A program made the translations under genes and the position numbers. A stretch of DNA of 64,000 bases, taken from Gossypium raimondii (taxonomy: Eukaryota > Streptophyta > Magnoliopsida > Malvales > Malvaceae). The notes below the pieces were generated by a model. The model was given only the letters and a program-made list of their open reading frames with translations, had not been told where the DNA came from and did not search any database. Of this stretch, positions 45,194-59,004 are shown piece after piece (the stretch's first letter is position 1; every line of letters begins with the position of its first letter). The stretch spans positions 56,270,094-56,334,093 of the forward strand of contig NC_068576.1 in assembly GCF_025698545.1 (NCBI RefSeq), read 5' to 3'.

Positions 45194-45264
45194 ATACATT
45201 ACTTCAGGCAAGGGCAGGTCGTGCTAACGATGCAGATAATGAACCACCCCCCGCTTCACCCTAA

Positions 45265-46168
45265 GAATTGTTCATAACAGTTACAGTATGGTTTCTGTAT
45301 TTCTGCTTGCCCTGACATCAGATTCTGTTACTGCAAATAGGAAGATAGTGAACCTGAAAAAACTGACTGGCAATCCTGTATCGAAGTTTTTATACATTTT
45401 GTTGCTAAAGTGATGTAATTGAGCTGTGATGAGCAAAATATGAGCCATGCATGAATCAATTGGAGGGTAAATTTAATGATCATTTACTTACAGCCAAGTT
45501 CCTGTATTAAAAATCAATCAGATTGTATTATAGTTACGTGGATAAATTAATTTCTATATGTAAGATCAAAAAGTAAAATAAATTTTTATTAAAATTTTCA
45601 TTCATTCTACTATTAAAAGTTGATCACCATATATCAGCATGAGATACACTATCTAGTTGCTTTATCAGTCATACCATTTTCAGTAGTACAAATGGATAAA
45701 AGTTTTAGGAGAAAAATTAATTTGCTCTTTTATCAAAAGTAAAGAGATTAATTTGCAAAGTAAAGAGATTAATTTACTCATTTTTCGTAAAATATAATCG
45801 AACTCACTTTATATACTTTCACAACTATTTAACAACGGAGATTGCAAAGAAACATAAATGTGGGCAGTGAAACATGTAAAACATCAGATTAATAAGAAAC
45901 AGAATCTGTTCTCAAGTTCGTTCAATAGATTACACTTGCAAGACTTGAAAACTGGAAAACCTTGAAAAAGTAGGGGGATAAAGAAAGAAAATGATCACTA
46001 AATCCCTACTTAAAGCACAAAGTGATGTCACAACAATGCCATATTGAAGAGGCAGGGAAAGAAAAAACAATAGGGAAGAAAAGGGCCGTTGTTTCAAATG
46101 CTCTGTACATCGATTTGCCCGGTACTCACCCGACAGAAGAGCCATTAATTGGGGCCATATTACGTTAG
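45265..46168. other. Intergenic region between convergent genes
   Basis: It holds the 3' ends of the F-box gene (+) and the SLK gene (-). AATAAA-like signals are present, but I cannot assign polyadenylation sites with confidence. A direct repeat, 'agtaaagagattaatttgc', occurs near 45740 and 45759. Confidence 0.4.
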
Positions 46169-49100
46169 TCATGCTTTCCAGCCATAACCAATATTATCGT
46201 CGAGTTCGTTGTTAAAAAACCCGTTGTCGAGGAACTCTTGAGCTATATCCGAAACTATATCGTCCTGCAAATGAAGAGTCTGAGACAAATCAGGTGCTCT
46301 GTGGTTGAATCCAGTGTTGCCACCTGCTGCTGAGGAATCACTGTTCGAAGCAGCTTTAAAACTGTTGCTTCGACTCGGAGCAGGCCCTGCTACACTTCCG
46401 GATACATTAGAGGTAGCTGCAGCTGGAGCAGCAGTGTTGTTACCGTATCCCATTCCATTTCTTCCCACACTAGCATTCCCATTCTGCCCACTCAGGGACT
46501 GCTGTTGCTGTTGAACTGCAGTATTGTTATTAGACATATCATGGTACAGCTGTTGCATCATTTGTTGTTGTAAAACCTGGTTACCCTGAGGCGACTGTGG
46601 ATGGTTCTTCTGCATTAAGTTACCACTAAGCTGTTGCTGCTGCTGCTGTGGTGTTGGTAACAGGGGACTCGATAAGCCACTAACAGGCAGACTCTGCATG
46701 GATCCCGGTAAAATGGCAGCAGGCCCTTGGAAGTTTGAAGATGGACTCTGGTTAGAACTATTGAAGGAAGAGGCTTCCTGATGAAGCGAGTTAGGGTTTG
46801 AATTCATAGAGTTCTGCCTACTAAGCAGATTCTGGTAGTTAGTAAGTGCCAAAGCAGCTTGTGCTGAACCACTTAAAGTTCCTCTACCGACCATGTGATG
46901 GTTGTTGCCTAACGGGTTGTTTATTCCCGGATGTAATGCCATTAGCTTATTCAGCGTATTCCTATCGGTTGGCAGACCCTGAACGTTTGCTAACTGCTCC
47001 ATTTCCTGCATTTTTTGCATTTGGAGCTTGGCTGCACTGGCATGTCGAGGATAGTTTTTCAAGCCATCTGCAAATGTGGTTTTTAAGCAAACAAAATTAT
47101 TATGTGCCTTAACTGAATACCACCCAATCAACAACAGAAGAAAGCTTGAAATTATTATATTCTTGAAAGCAATAAAAAATGAAAACATGCCACATTATAA
47201 TTGGAGTTAAAAGCAGTCGCATATAAAGTACAATTCCATGATTTTAACAAGTTGGTTTGATGAACAAAATAAAACTATCAACATGTTAGAGGTCAGTAAG
47301 GCAAATGCACAACTTACCAATTGCCCCAACCTTGTGTTCCCGACAAAAATCTATTAGATCTTTCATGCTACTTACAACCTCAGCGATCTATAACAAATTA
47401 TGCCAAACTGTAAGGAAACTCAAAAATGAATATTTATTTACTGAAATATAAATGCAAAAGGCTAAAACTTTACCTGCAAACATCTGACATATCTTTTCGA
47501 AAAACCCAAGTCATTCAATGACTGTGACTCCAAACTCTTCACAAGCTGCCGTCCAGCCGTCAGGACCCTGAGAGAAGTAGCCATGTAATCATGTTGAATC
47601 AGCAAAATTCTAACGAGCAATGACCAGTAATAGCAAAAGCACTCACTTAAACCTGAGTTAAACAGAACAAAAAAAAAAAAGAGGGAGGGGGGTTCAAGAC
47701 CGTCCAAAATAACTTTTTGGATGCCTCTGGCTAAATAGCACTCAAGGACGGCTACAATTTTAAAAGAAATCGTTTTTTGGAGCAAAGTATCTCTTGAAAT
47801 CTCAAGGGCTCTAACAAAAAGAATCTGGTAAGTGACTATGTGACATTATTCATCACAAAGAATAATTTATATTAGTAAAAAATCAACTCACATATTGCTG
47901 TTTGTTTGCAAGTCCTGCTGAGAAACCCCCTCAGATCCACCTTCAGATATTGTGCTCTGGCATTTCTGTGCAACCTGAAGTAACTGGTTTACCTACATAA
48001 TTTACGAGGTTCAAGTTGCATCAGATGTCCTTAAAGAACTTAAACAAATGAGCATATTATCAAATATGTTAAGCCAATATAGATTTTAGGAAGTGTTTTC
48101 TGAACAGAGGCAGAATACATAAACCTGGTACACATACTGAATGCAATTTTTGAGATTATAGGAATAAAATAAAGCAACAAAAACAATGTAAATCTTTGTC
48201 CTGATAAAGGTGAACGTCAAGTCAATAACATTATTTTGGGCTTTCTTGTTAGTATCCCTAATATTATCAACATATTCAGAGCAATATTAACGTCGTATTT
48301 GGATGTGAAGCGGCTAAAATAGAGTAGAGCAGAATGGAGTAAAGGGTTTAACCTACCTTGTTTGGATTCTTTTATCCCTAACCTATCTTATTTGAACTAA
48401 ATCCACCTCATTTTGGAAGTTACCTCAATCGGAAGGGTTTGTATTAGAGTACTCACAATCCTTTGAAAACTTATTTTAGTTACGGTTTATATACAACATA
48501 ATAGCACGTAAACCCCTCTAGCTTTCACTGCTCTACTCTACTCTCCATTCCCAAATAAGGTAGAGAAGGCTTGTTATCTCTACTCCTCTCACTTTTCACC
48601 TCATTTACTCCAAAATCTTTTACCTTCAGATCTCAAAGACGTTGCTAAAAAGTTCTAACTCCTCTGTTTCCATTTTATAGGATTTAATTACCATTAAATC
48701 TTTCAGGCTTCCTCCGCTAGTTCTTTGTCTCTCAATTTCCTTTGTTCCTCCCTAACTGTTTCTGCCTATTCTATCTCTTTCCCCTACTTCTTCTACTCAA
48801 CTTGGCATCAGTGTTGGGCAAATCCAAATAAAGAAAACAAGGTAGGAATAAAATAACATCACTTGCTGATTATTCAAGTAAAGATGTTCGCCATAGTAAC
48901 TGACTTTCAGTTGTCCTACTCATACAATTTCTCTTCTTTCTTTGAAAACTCAACTACAACTGTGTACTAATATAAAACAATAATTAACTCTAGTACTAAC
49001 ACGAGTCTGATATCTACAAAAAAAAAAAGAGAGAGAGAATCATCTTAAGGAACGTAAACCAAACAATTTGCATCGTTACATTTATCATAGAAATAAAATT

Positions 49101-51766
49101 ACATTTCTTACAAATGCAAGAGAAATAGCAAAGGAGTAATTGTGTATTTGCAGAGGAATCATCGATAATAAGTTAAAGCTAATAAGATGCAAGTTTTAGT
49201 ACCTGAGGTGCAACCAAACGACGCGGAAAAAGTTCTTCATGTCTACGTGCGCAGAACTCCCAAGATAATATCTGCAAAAGGAAAGTGCCAATAGGTTATT
49301 CCCTAAAATAACAGCAATAAAACTGCAAAATGTGAAAAAAAAAATTTCGTTAACCTTTAAATCCTGAGTGAATATGATGCGAAGCTGCCCCTCACGAACA
49401 ACACGAAGCTGCTCATATACACTCTCCTGAACTGCTTTTCCATATTCCAACATCATTATTCCAGAAGGGAATCTAATCTCACGGGGCATGTCCAAAAAGA
49501 GAAGCTCATCAACTACTCCACTACCAAATTTGATTTCATTAAGTCTGGGAAGTACTTCAAAAGTAGCTTCTGTAAATATAAGAGTATTTATTTAGGTCAG
49601 AATCAAATGATCGGATGCCAAGTAGCAAGAGTGATTATAAGTAACTTCTAAAGTAAAAACACAGATAGAAGCCGCAAGCATTGGCACATATCCTCTAACT
49701 AATAAAATAAGCATAAACAATGGAGTCCATAAATCCAGAGATGTTATGAATCGATACATATTAACTTCAAGTCATTGGTATACAATATATTGTCTGATTG
49801 AGAAAACAAAAAAAAAAATGAGAGAGCTTATTTGAGAAAAGTTTTAAGGAGGAAAAAGAATCAGAAAATCCATAACCCTAAAAATTCAAAGAAATTCCAT
49901 CTCTCTCATCTATCCAGTATGTCCATACATAGAGAAAGAGAAAATGATCTTCTATAATCACAGAAATGTGAATGAGTTAAAAATGAAAATGAAAATAAAG
50001 TAATGAATTTACTGCAGATAACATTCTATAAAAAAACACAAGATAGGGACCATCTTTTTTTCATAGCATATTTCTAAAATGTATTTCCTACCAAAGTCAA
50101 CTAAAAGAATAATCTTTACAACAAAGCAAATGCTCATAAATCTCTTACCGAACCCCCTTCCAGATTTAGACCCACAAATATCACAATGCCAGGCATCCTG
50201 AAATTTACATAAAGAAAGTCAGATACTACTTATTATAAGACAAGCATATTAATTACGAAGCCAAGTGAAGGATGATATTATTTATACAGAAGAATGCATG
50301 CAATTTTACCAAATCAGTGCAAACAACTTAGCAAAAGGCTTAAACTTCAAGATAGAAAGATAATTTTCATGTGTTAAAAACTAGAGGGAAGAAGCACAAA
50401 GACTAACCATAGCAGCTTGAGGGAAAACACCAAGTGCATGACTCCCGACATTATCATACAGTGACAAACACCATCTCTTCTTTGCACGAGGAGAATAATA
50501 CTCTGCAACGAATTTCCTCCAGTATGCAAAAGTATTGTCCTACAAAATCAAGAAGACAAAACAGGATTCAACAACTTTGAACCTCAAATTATCAAGTTGA
50601 AAATAGTTAATGTAAAAGTCGGTAACAACAAGATAACCAAGTATGCATCAGAGCATATAGTAGATTTTTACACAAAAGCAAAAACTTCATGAAGGCAGGA
50701 AGCTAATTGAGCATGCATAAGAGCACAGAACATATTTTCCCCAAAAAAAATGCAGGTTTAAGAGGAGTGGAGCTGTTAAATGAAAGCAATTAAAATTCAA
50801 GATACTTTGACACGAGAGGCAGTAAAAAAATAAACTCACAGGTGGCCTTTGCCGTTGGTGATATAGGTACTGCATTAGCCGGCGGGCACATACACCACCA
50901 TCAAAGGGGCGCCTCATTGCAGCTGCTTGCTGCATTCCTTGTTGTTGCAATTGCTGCCTCAACTGCATCTGCTGTTGTTGCTGCTGCTGCAAGTGTGCTC
51001 TCTGCAATGGTGGCATTGACTGCAAAAGCTGCTGCTGTTGCCTAAGTCTCTGTTGCTGGAACAAAGCTTGTAACTGGGGGCTTCGACCTTGCAACTGCAT
51101 GGAATCCTGTCTTTGCAGCAACTGTTGCAACACCTGCTGTTGCAGAAGGTCTTCTTGCTTGATGTCTAATCGGGGTTTCTTCTGCAGCTGAGATAGATTA
51201 CTAGGATCTTGCATGAAGGACCCTGGGACTCGGGGACCCATGGGAAGTGAAACTTGCCCAGTTTGTGATGCAGGCAAAGACGTAGCAGTAGAGGCCCCTT
51301 GCTGCAGCAGCTGACTCTGCTGCATTTGTTGGACACTTGTGTCTTGATGAGAGCCCTGCTGGCCTACAGACGATCCATCAACAACTGATGAACCTGACAT
51401 GCTTATATTGTTGGAAGAAAACGACATGGGCGATGCTGGTAATCGCATATATGAATCTGTATTAAAGCTAGCACTTCTCTGCAAGTGGGGACCTCCTGAC
51501 AATGCCGAATTTGCATCTGTGACCAAAGAACTTGCCCCAACACTAGGTCCTGAGTTTGCCACACTGTTCAACACCGCACTGTTCATATCCCCCGAAACCG
51601 GACCCAGATTAGGACGCCCAGTTCCAGGAATTGAATTAGATGAGTTCTCATAAGGTGAGCTCAAGCGAGAGTTAACTACAGCCTGGGACAGCCCATCTCC
51701 TTGGAAGAAAATTCCAGAACTCGAGGAAGATTGGGTTAAACCCCCAGCCACCCGAGAAGGTGCCAT
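46169..51766 (-). CDS. SLK2: SEUSS-LIKE (SLK) transcriptional co-regulator
   Basis: Nine coding exons: 51766-50840, 50539-50408, 50197-50149, 49569-49355, 49271-49203, 47992-47892, 47567-47474, 47387-47318 and 47067-46169. All phases agree and total 851 residues (Arabidopsis SLK2 is about 816). SLK proteins are adaptors related to animal LDB1/Chip. With LEUNIG they repress genes such as AGAMOUS in flower and embryo development, in the nucleus. The N-terminus has the SLK phrase SGIFFQGD, then a Ser-rich part (LVTDANSALSGGPHLQRSAS), KKPRLD, and long Gln-rich tracts at about 215-300. The LDB/SEUSS core covers roughly 300-560: ARRLMQYLYHQRQRPPD, FAYWRKFVAEYYSPRAKKRW, CDICGSKSGRGFEATFEVLPRLNEIK, GIMMLEYGKAVQESVYEQLR, SWEFCARRHEEL, NDLGFSKRYVRCLQIAEVV. 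The tail is again Gln/Asn-rich and ends GYGWKA. The first ATG after an in-frame stop was chosen. SLK2 versus SLK1 is uncertain. Confidence 0.94.
48290..48640. repeat. Possible MITE in an SLK intron
   Basis: Within the 1.2-kb intron (47993-49202), 'gtagagcagaatggagtaaa' on the left and 'tcactgctctactctactctcc' on the right are roughly inverse, with 'ccttgtttgg' and 'ccaaataagg' near the ends. The inverted repeats are imperfect and no target duplication was found. Confidence 0.35.
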
Positions 51767-51823
51767 TGGAGGCACCGCCCCCTGGTGGCCGGTGTCTAAA
51801 TAGCTATCCAGAGCCAGGCCTTT

Positions 51824-52504
51824 CTAATAATAAATACGCCCTCAACAATTTGTTGCAGAGATCTAAAAACAATGTATAATAGAAAGAAAAAAAAAAACAG
51901 ATGACAAAAATTAGAATTTGAATTGCACGTGCTTCAAGAGAACAAAGTTTCAACTTTGCTAACACTATTCCACTCAGATAAATCAATCAAGACTAGAAAC
52001 ACAGAAAAAAAAAAGACCCAAAAAATTTCGAAGATTAATCCCCACAAATGTTAAAAAAAAAAAAACCTAATTTTGGAACCAACTCACTAAACCAAGAATC
52101 ACTAACTAGAATACTCGAAACTTAAAATCCTTTCACTTTAAAAGCACAAATAAACGTTCAAATCACTCAATACATAGAACTTAACTGATAATAAAAGTTT
52201 ACCCAAATTGATCACAAGCATCAAAATCCCATAGTGTTATCGAACTCAAATTAGAAAAATGAGAGACCAAAAAGAAAACCAGATTGACCTTAATTAAAGA
52301 CTTAATAGCAAGCTAAACAAGAAGATCAAGAAATAGCAAGCAAAAATCACTTCAAAATAAAACAAAATTCGCAATAAAAAAAGCAAAACTTTCCTTATTT
52401 TAGAGATCGATCGAAGCAGAATCGAACTAATAAAATCATTAAACAGCTTTAATTAAATAAAACGGATTAAACCAAAAAAAATTAAGCAAAACGAAGCTAC
52501 TAAC
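51824..52504 (-). other. Probable 5' leader intron of SLK
   Basis: On the minus strand a good donor (TTGAG|GTTAGT, 52504) and acceptor (TTATTATTAG|AAAGG, 51824) bracket about 680 bases of AT-rich DNA just before the coding start. Leader introns are common in this family. This is inferred from signals only. Confidence 0.5.
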
Positions 52505-52622
52505 CTCAAATCGCGAGCTGGAATGGGGAAAAAAAAGCGAAACTTTACTTTCTTTTAATTTTTATCACTTAATTTGAAAAAAAAAATGGTAGATAGAGAA
52601 GGAGAAATATTTCAAGGAAGCT

Positions 52623-52632
52623 GTTTATATAC
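52623..52632 (-). promoter_or_regulatory. TATA box of SLK
   Basis: On the minus strand GTATATAAAC lies about 30 bases before a likely start site near 52595 and about 120 bases upstream of the inferred leader-intron donor. Confidence 0.6.
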
Positions 52633-52694
52633 CTAGCGGGAATTACCGGTAGCACCGGTAACTTTGCCCTTTGTCACCTTTATATGTCGTTTGA

Positions 52695-52775
52695 GTTACC
52701 GACACGTGTCCAACCCAACGAGTCGGTGTTAGATCTCGCAGTGGCGATGCGAGCTTGTGACTGACGTGGCAAAAT
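52695..52775. promoter_or_regulatory. ACGT-core elements in the SLK promoter
   Basis: 'cgacacgtgtcc' (near 52700, a palindromic G-box type) and 'tgacgtggc' (near 52762) lie 70-140 bases upstream of the TATA box. bZIP or bHLH factors recognise such sites. Function is inferred. Confidence 0.45.
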
Positions 52776-52779
52776 CTAA

Positions 52780-55700
52780 TTCGTTTGATAGATCATGAGT
52801 TATGGGTAACTAGTAAGTAAGTACCTTTCAGGAAATGATCTGCTGTGGTTTGACGTAGAGTAAGGCTTTTTTGTTGAATAGGGTAAGTCGAGTTTAGAAA
52901 ACATGACGTGGGAGGAATTGATTGGATATTGAAAGTAGGTGTTTTTGAGATTCGAGAATATAGGATTAGATATTAATTTTAATTAATTAACTATATTATT
53001 ATACGGTTAAGGATAGGGATAAATCATCAGAGCGCCACGTGTAATGGAAGGATCGTAAATAGAAGCAATACGGTGCGTAGCCGTGTTTAAAATTGATATT
53101 TATAATCATATTTTAATTTATTAATTGATTTTGACACGTTGGTATTAATTTTATAATCAAATTTTAAAAGGACAATAAACAAATAATATCTCTTGAACTT
53201 TTATTTGCTTCGCGTTCGAGGAGGAAAGATATTATCACCTGTCGGTGTCACAGCAAATGAACAACAACACATTATTACCCATTATATGAACAACTTGCAA
53301 AAAATATACATAGATCGTATTTCATGGTTCCCTTGAGATGGTAAGTAATGATCCTCAATGCCCATCCCAATAAGTCTATCTATAAATCTAATTAATCCAT
53401 TTTGTTGTTGGCTGAGGCTCAGGTAGAAAAAGTGTTTATTTTTTGTACAAAAATACGTAACTTTTCTCAATTTCAAGTGTCGCATTTTAAAAATGGTTTT
53501 CTTTAAGGCTTTATATTTAAGTATTGAAGATATAAAAAAATAACGTGTGTGCTTACCTTTTATTTAATTACGTAACAAAAGTGCCGAAATTTACGAAAAA
53601 GGTAATTTTATTGGGATTATTTAAATACTGAATTTTGTTTAGATTTATTGGGCTTGGTCTCAAAAAAATAATATCATTGGGCTTGTTTTTGTATCTAGCC
53701 CAGCCAACAAGCGTTAATCATATGCACAAAGCCCATTCAAATATTGAAGGGATTGTTTACACTGGATGGAGTTTTTTAGCTCAGTTGGGCCTTAATAGTA
53801 GTCCCATTTGCTATTTAAAATAATATTTAATACTAAATTAGTAAGTTTTTTTTATCATTCAATTATAAATAGACCATAAAACTTTTAAAATTCACCTCCA
53901 CATTTATATATTACGCAATTAAATCTTGATTCTAAAAAAATTAACATTCTAACATTTATTAATTTGATTGTTTTTTGGACTTTTTTCTCAAAATTAAAAC
54001 CGAAAGGAGTGTTGTTGAATCATTTCTTATATTAACATGTTACATACCATGTATTGTTTTTAAATTTTATTACTTGATTAGACTTAAAATTTACCTAATT
54101 ACATAGTTAGAATATATATTAACAAACATGGTATAAAAACTAAAACATAATGAGTAAATTGCATCAAACAACTCTAAATTACAATTTTATTCTAGATTGG
54201 TTCTCAAATTTTAAAATATTTTAATTATATCCTCAAACTATCAATGTTATATCAATAAGCCCTTCCATTACTAAAATCATTGACTTAATTGTTAAATATA
54301 CATTAGATCTTATGTGATATAATTTAAAATTAATTTTTTAAAATGAATCATGTAAGAAATGGATGTTATACATATCTTGATTTTGAAGTTTTGAAGCTTT
54401 CATACAAACTATTGTCCTCTAGCTCTCTTTTATTTTTACCTTCTTTTTTTCCATTTTAAATTAAGTTACATAAGATTTTATATATCATTTAATGGTTTCA
54501 TGAATGGAAGAACATGATTGACATAAGATGTAATTGAGACATTCTGAAATTTAGAGACTAATTTAAAATGAAGATCATAATTTAAATTATAGTTTAGAAT
54601 TTTTTTGGGAAACATATCTGACATAAAACCTAAAGCACCTCTGTACCCAGTGGCGGAGCCGTATGGTTAATTTATACCCTTTATAATTTATAAAATTATA
54701 TTTTGATATTCAAAAATGATAAAATTTTGATTTAACCCTTTAAAAACTATAGAGATAGAGACTATAAAAATGATGAAATTATAATTTTACTATTGTAACC
54801 CTATATAATTTAATTCTAATCCTCCTAAAATTATAATTTTACTATTGTAACCCGGCCCGGCCCATTTTTATTTTAAAAATTTAAAAAAATTAAAAAAGTA
54901 TGTAAAAAATATTTTAAAATTAAAAAAATAAATATATTTATTATATCGGGCCGGGCCAAAAAAGTGGTGCCAACGGGCCTTATTTTTTGCCCAAACCCAT
55001 ATTTCGAGCCTATATTTTTACCCAAACCCTCCTATATTTCGAGCGGGCCGTCCAGCCCGGCCCATGAGTACCTCTAATCGATATTTAATGTGAAGGATAA
55101 AAACATCTTAAAAAGAATTGACCCGGTCTCCATAGGCCATTGGCGACAAAAGAAAAGCTGGCCTAATAATGATGAGATAAAACAATTAATTTATAAATTG
55201 GAACATGGCATTTAATCATATAGAAAACCAAAAGATTTAGACAAGTCGGGGGGCAACCTCAAAATCAAACCACAGAAGGTGTCCCAATTTGCACATAAAA
55301 AGTGTCACATGATGAGCTGAACTGAGGTTGATTTCTTTTTTCCTTTTTTTCTCCCCTTGACATGTTTGTCGCTAAATAAATACCCACCATATTACTTTAC
55401 TTGTGACTCATTGATTGAATTTATTGTAAGTTTGAAATTTGAAAAATTTTAAAATATATTTTTACGTTATATAAGTTAACAGAATAATGATAATATATGT
55501 TATATATTTTTGATATTTTCAATAGATAATATATGTTCTTCTTCCATGTTCATAAATTTCCTTTAATTTTTCTTTTTGTTTTATATTTTAAATATCAATT
55601 ACGAGTTTTTACTATAATATTTATACTTAATATCTGATATTTATTTTTTATTCAGAGGTTGTATTGTTTTATTTTAAACTGTGGCATGAGATTTAGGATT

Positions 55701-58499
55701 TAGGTTTTGTTTTTATTTTATTTTATTTTGCATGACATTTAGTTTCAATTTTAGGAAATCAAGTTATGATTATTAATTAATTATCGTGAACCCGATTTTT
55801 ATTTAAAGTAATTAAATATCACTTTTACGCTCTTGAATTGTAATTAAGATCTCGAGTAATAAATAAATTAGTAATCAATTAAGTCTTCTTCCAAAGATGA
55901 ACAAATGTTTTAAATTGAATGTTTCGAAACCCCAATAGCCAAAGCTTATACCGTTAAATTTAGTAGCCAAAGCTTTAGAATTACTTTTATTAATGGAATA
56001 TAAATTTTATCTAAATAATTAATTTATTCTTTAAGTATTTGGATCAAGTTCAAAATTTAAAATGCTTAGATCGTAAAATGGAGAACACCTTTGATGATAA
56101 AAAAAATCAATTTTTATATAAAAATTCAATTTTAAATAATCTATACTCTTTTCCCAGAAAAAAAACTATGCTTAAGTGATAACGAGTGATCTATGAATTT
56201 AGAGTTAATCATATAATGACACATCATTAAATAAATATTAAAAATAAATAAAATGACTAAATTTATAAATTTGTATTAAATGTAAATCTTATCAAAATGG
56301 AAACCTGCTTGAGGAAATGTTATATATATTTTTATTTAAGATATTTTAATATTTTTACAACAATTAAAATAATTAACATTTGTATATTTAATGTGAATTA
56401 TAGTTTTAATTTTGATATCAAACCTGTCAGTGAGTTATTGTAATTTTTCTAATTTTAAGACAATTACATTTATTAATTACATAAAATTTAAATATAAAAT
56501 AATGAACAAGTCAAACCTTTCATAATAGACTTAATAAATAACACAACCTTTGAAAGCGAAACTCCATGGCTTTTATATACGCAACTCAGGTTACATTTAA
56601 CCATAATTGGTTGAATGGTGTTCCAATAATTGGCTGATAATCTCTTTTCTTGGTTTTTCTAATGTTTTTTTTTCCCCAAAATTTGTTGTTAATTTCAAAG
56701 GTAAAAGTTTGATGGGAATTTTTGTATCGAAAATTAGATTATATTTTATTTCATCTACTTAAAAATGGACAAATTAATCTCATTAAAGAGCATACTAATC
56801 CTCTTATTATAAATTATATCAATTTTTACTATTAAAAACTTATCCACGTGCATTAACATAAAGTACACGTGTCACTGTCTAATTATTCCGCAATTACCCC
56901 AGTTTTTAACAACAGAAATAGATGGAATTTAAACATAAATGATGAATTTACTCTCTGATCAAACATATAATGACTAATTTACTTAATTTAATGTATTAAG
57001 TAGGGCAGTTATTTATTGAAATTCACGATGTTCCAACATTAAATATGGCAAAAATTTGAAACAACCAATTGAGTATAAAAATATAAAATATAATTAAGAG
57101 CAGGACATGAGGTGAAATACCCATTGCATCCAAGGTAGTTACTTAGTTCTCTTTCAATTCCCTTCTTTATTTCTTTATCATTTAAATGGTGGTTAGATTT
57201 TCATTTTCTAGATTAATAAAATTAAGACCTACCACCCCAAACTCTCATTTACCATTTTAATCAAATTAATCCCTCAATTAAGTAAATTAGTCCAGCACAT
57301 TCAAGGTTTTGTGAAGAACTTGATCACGAGTTAATTTGGATATTAATTCATCCAATACGTTAAAATTGTTAAAACTTTTAGTATGTAATTGCATTAATTC
57401 TCGTTTAAAAGAGTGCCAACATCTCTCTCTTTTTTTATATAATTTTAATAATAAAATTACTTAATATTATATGCTAATATATAACAAACTATCCCTTAAT
57501 TTTCAATGTTACCATATATATATAAAGGGTAGTAATTAATTTAAAATTTTAATTGTAAAAATAAAAGTAATTAATTTTGGTACATTAATAGACTCAGTCT
57601 AAAACTCATAGCTACTTCTACAATAAGTAACAATAAAACCATTTTAAAGAATGTTGGCTGGTTTTCAAGGTTTTAGAAAAATAAAATAATAATTGTAGAG
57701 CAAAATTTTGTTTATCACCCAAATGGAAAGAATTGAATGCAAAATTTTATTAGTATGAATTAAAGTGCAATCGCGCCAATTTTGATATTTGATTCGAGTT
57801 TGATTAAATATCAATTTTGAACTTGAATTTAACTCAATACTTTATTTATGTACTGAGCTCAATTAAATTTATTTATCAATTTTTATATTTAATCTTGAAT
57901 TCGTGCTCAATTAAGCTTATTTGTATTTAAACCTTTTCTATATAATAAAAGTGAAAAACAATTTTATAATAAAAATATATTATAATTGAAAACTCGACTA
58001 AACTCGCAAGTAATCCAAATTTAATTTAAAATTTCTTTGAGTTAAACTTGAATACCATGTCATTTAATTAATTTTTAAAAATAATAAAGTTTTATGATTC
58101 TACATATCATACTTTATAGAAAAAAAAAGACTTCAGTATTTACTTATTTTTAATTTATTCATTTAACAATTTTATATATTTTAATTTCCTGTTAATTAAT
58201 AATATATATAAACATGACATTTCGGATTAATATAATAGTAATTAAACATATTATCGTAAGAAAACATTTTTCTACGTAAATTATAAATATCATTATTTTT
58301 AGTTATAGTAAAGAAATAAATAAAAAACAATTATAATTATAAAGACTTTAAAATATTCTCATTGGAGTTGGGACAAAGCAATAAAACAAAAACAACAACA
58401 ACCGGCTTTCTTGAACTGGTTTTGGTTTGGTCTCAAGTCCAAACCAAGTGAGTTGCACCGTCCCAATCCTAAAACCTAAGCTCACGCACGCCACGCAAA
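52780..58499. other. Long gene-poor AT-rich region
   Basis: No exon or gene is seen in about 5.7 kb. It includes a GGCCCGG-type dispersed repeat (54840-55075, listed separately) and a 'cagtggcggagccgtatgg' motif near 54650, typical of the ends of common plant repeats. Otherwise it is AT-rich filler with many weak hairpins. Confidence 0.45.
54840..55075. repeat. Dispersed repeat with GGGCCGGGCC ends
   Basis: The stretch opens 'aacccggcccggcccattt', has 'tcgggccgggccaaaaaagtgg' in the middle and closes 'cagcccggcccatgagtacctcta'. It contrasts sharply with its AT-rich surroundings. Related, more decayed copies are at 17208-17900 and 32820-32950. The class is unknown to me. Confidence 0.6.
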
Positions 58500-58507
58500 T
58501 ATATTTT

Positions 58508-58992
58508 GGGTAAATTGCACCTAAAGTTACTAAGCTATTAATAAATTTATATTGACTACTCAATTTTTAAAAAATTATAAAATGGTGATCAAACTATTTG
58601 AAAGATTTCATTTAAGTCACATTACTGTTAAAATCGTTGATGTGTAGCCTTCTTTGTTCGCACCGCTTGAACCAATCAAAGTTTTTTTTTATAAAACAAT
58701 TTTGAATGTCATGAATCTACGAACTAAAATTTAAACAACGTTCCTCTTCAATCTCCAACATTGACTGTCAGATCAACATTGACTGTCGATGGATACTAAA
58801 CTACTATAATATTTGTCAAATAGTTGCTTGGAGTTCATTAACCTTACTTATTTTTAAAAAATAAACTTAACAATTAAGTAACTTAAATAAAAAAATTAAA
58901 TAGTTTAATAACTTAAATAGAAATTTTTAAATAGTTTAGTGACCTAAATATAAATTTATTATTAATTTAGTGCCTTTGAGTACAATTTACCC
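58508..58992. mobile_element. MITE with GGGTAAATTG termini and 8-bp target duplication
   Basis: This 485-bp element starts GGGTAAATTGCACC and ends with the inverse GTACAATTTACCC. It is flanked by TATATTTT on both sides (58500-58507 and 58993-59000). Long subterminal inverted repeats run inward ('taataaatttatatt' with 'aatataaatttattatt'-like sequence). It has no coding frame. An 8-bp duplication would fit hAT, while the GGGTAAATT ends resemble the 41648 MULE-type element; the superfamily is therefore open. It is the same family as 8602-9117, with partial copies near 59715-59880 and 60400-60500. Confidence 0.8.
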
Positions 58993-59004
58993 TATATTTT
59001 ATCG

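Noticed and set aside
46305-46514. Ala/Leu-rich plus-strand frame
   Set aside because: It is the antisense shadow of the Gln/Ser-rich last exon of SLK. The same holds for 50842-51045 and 51399-51653.
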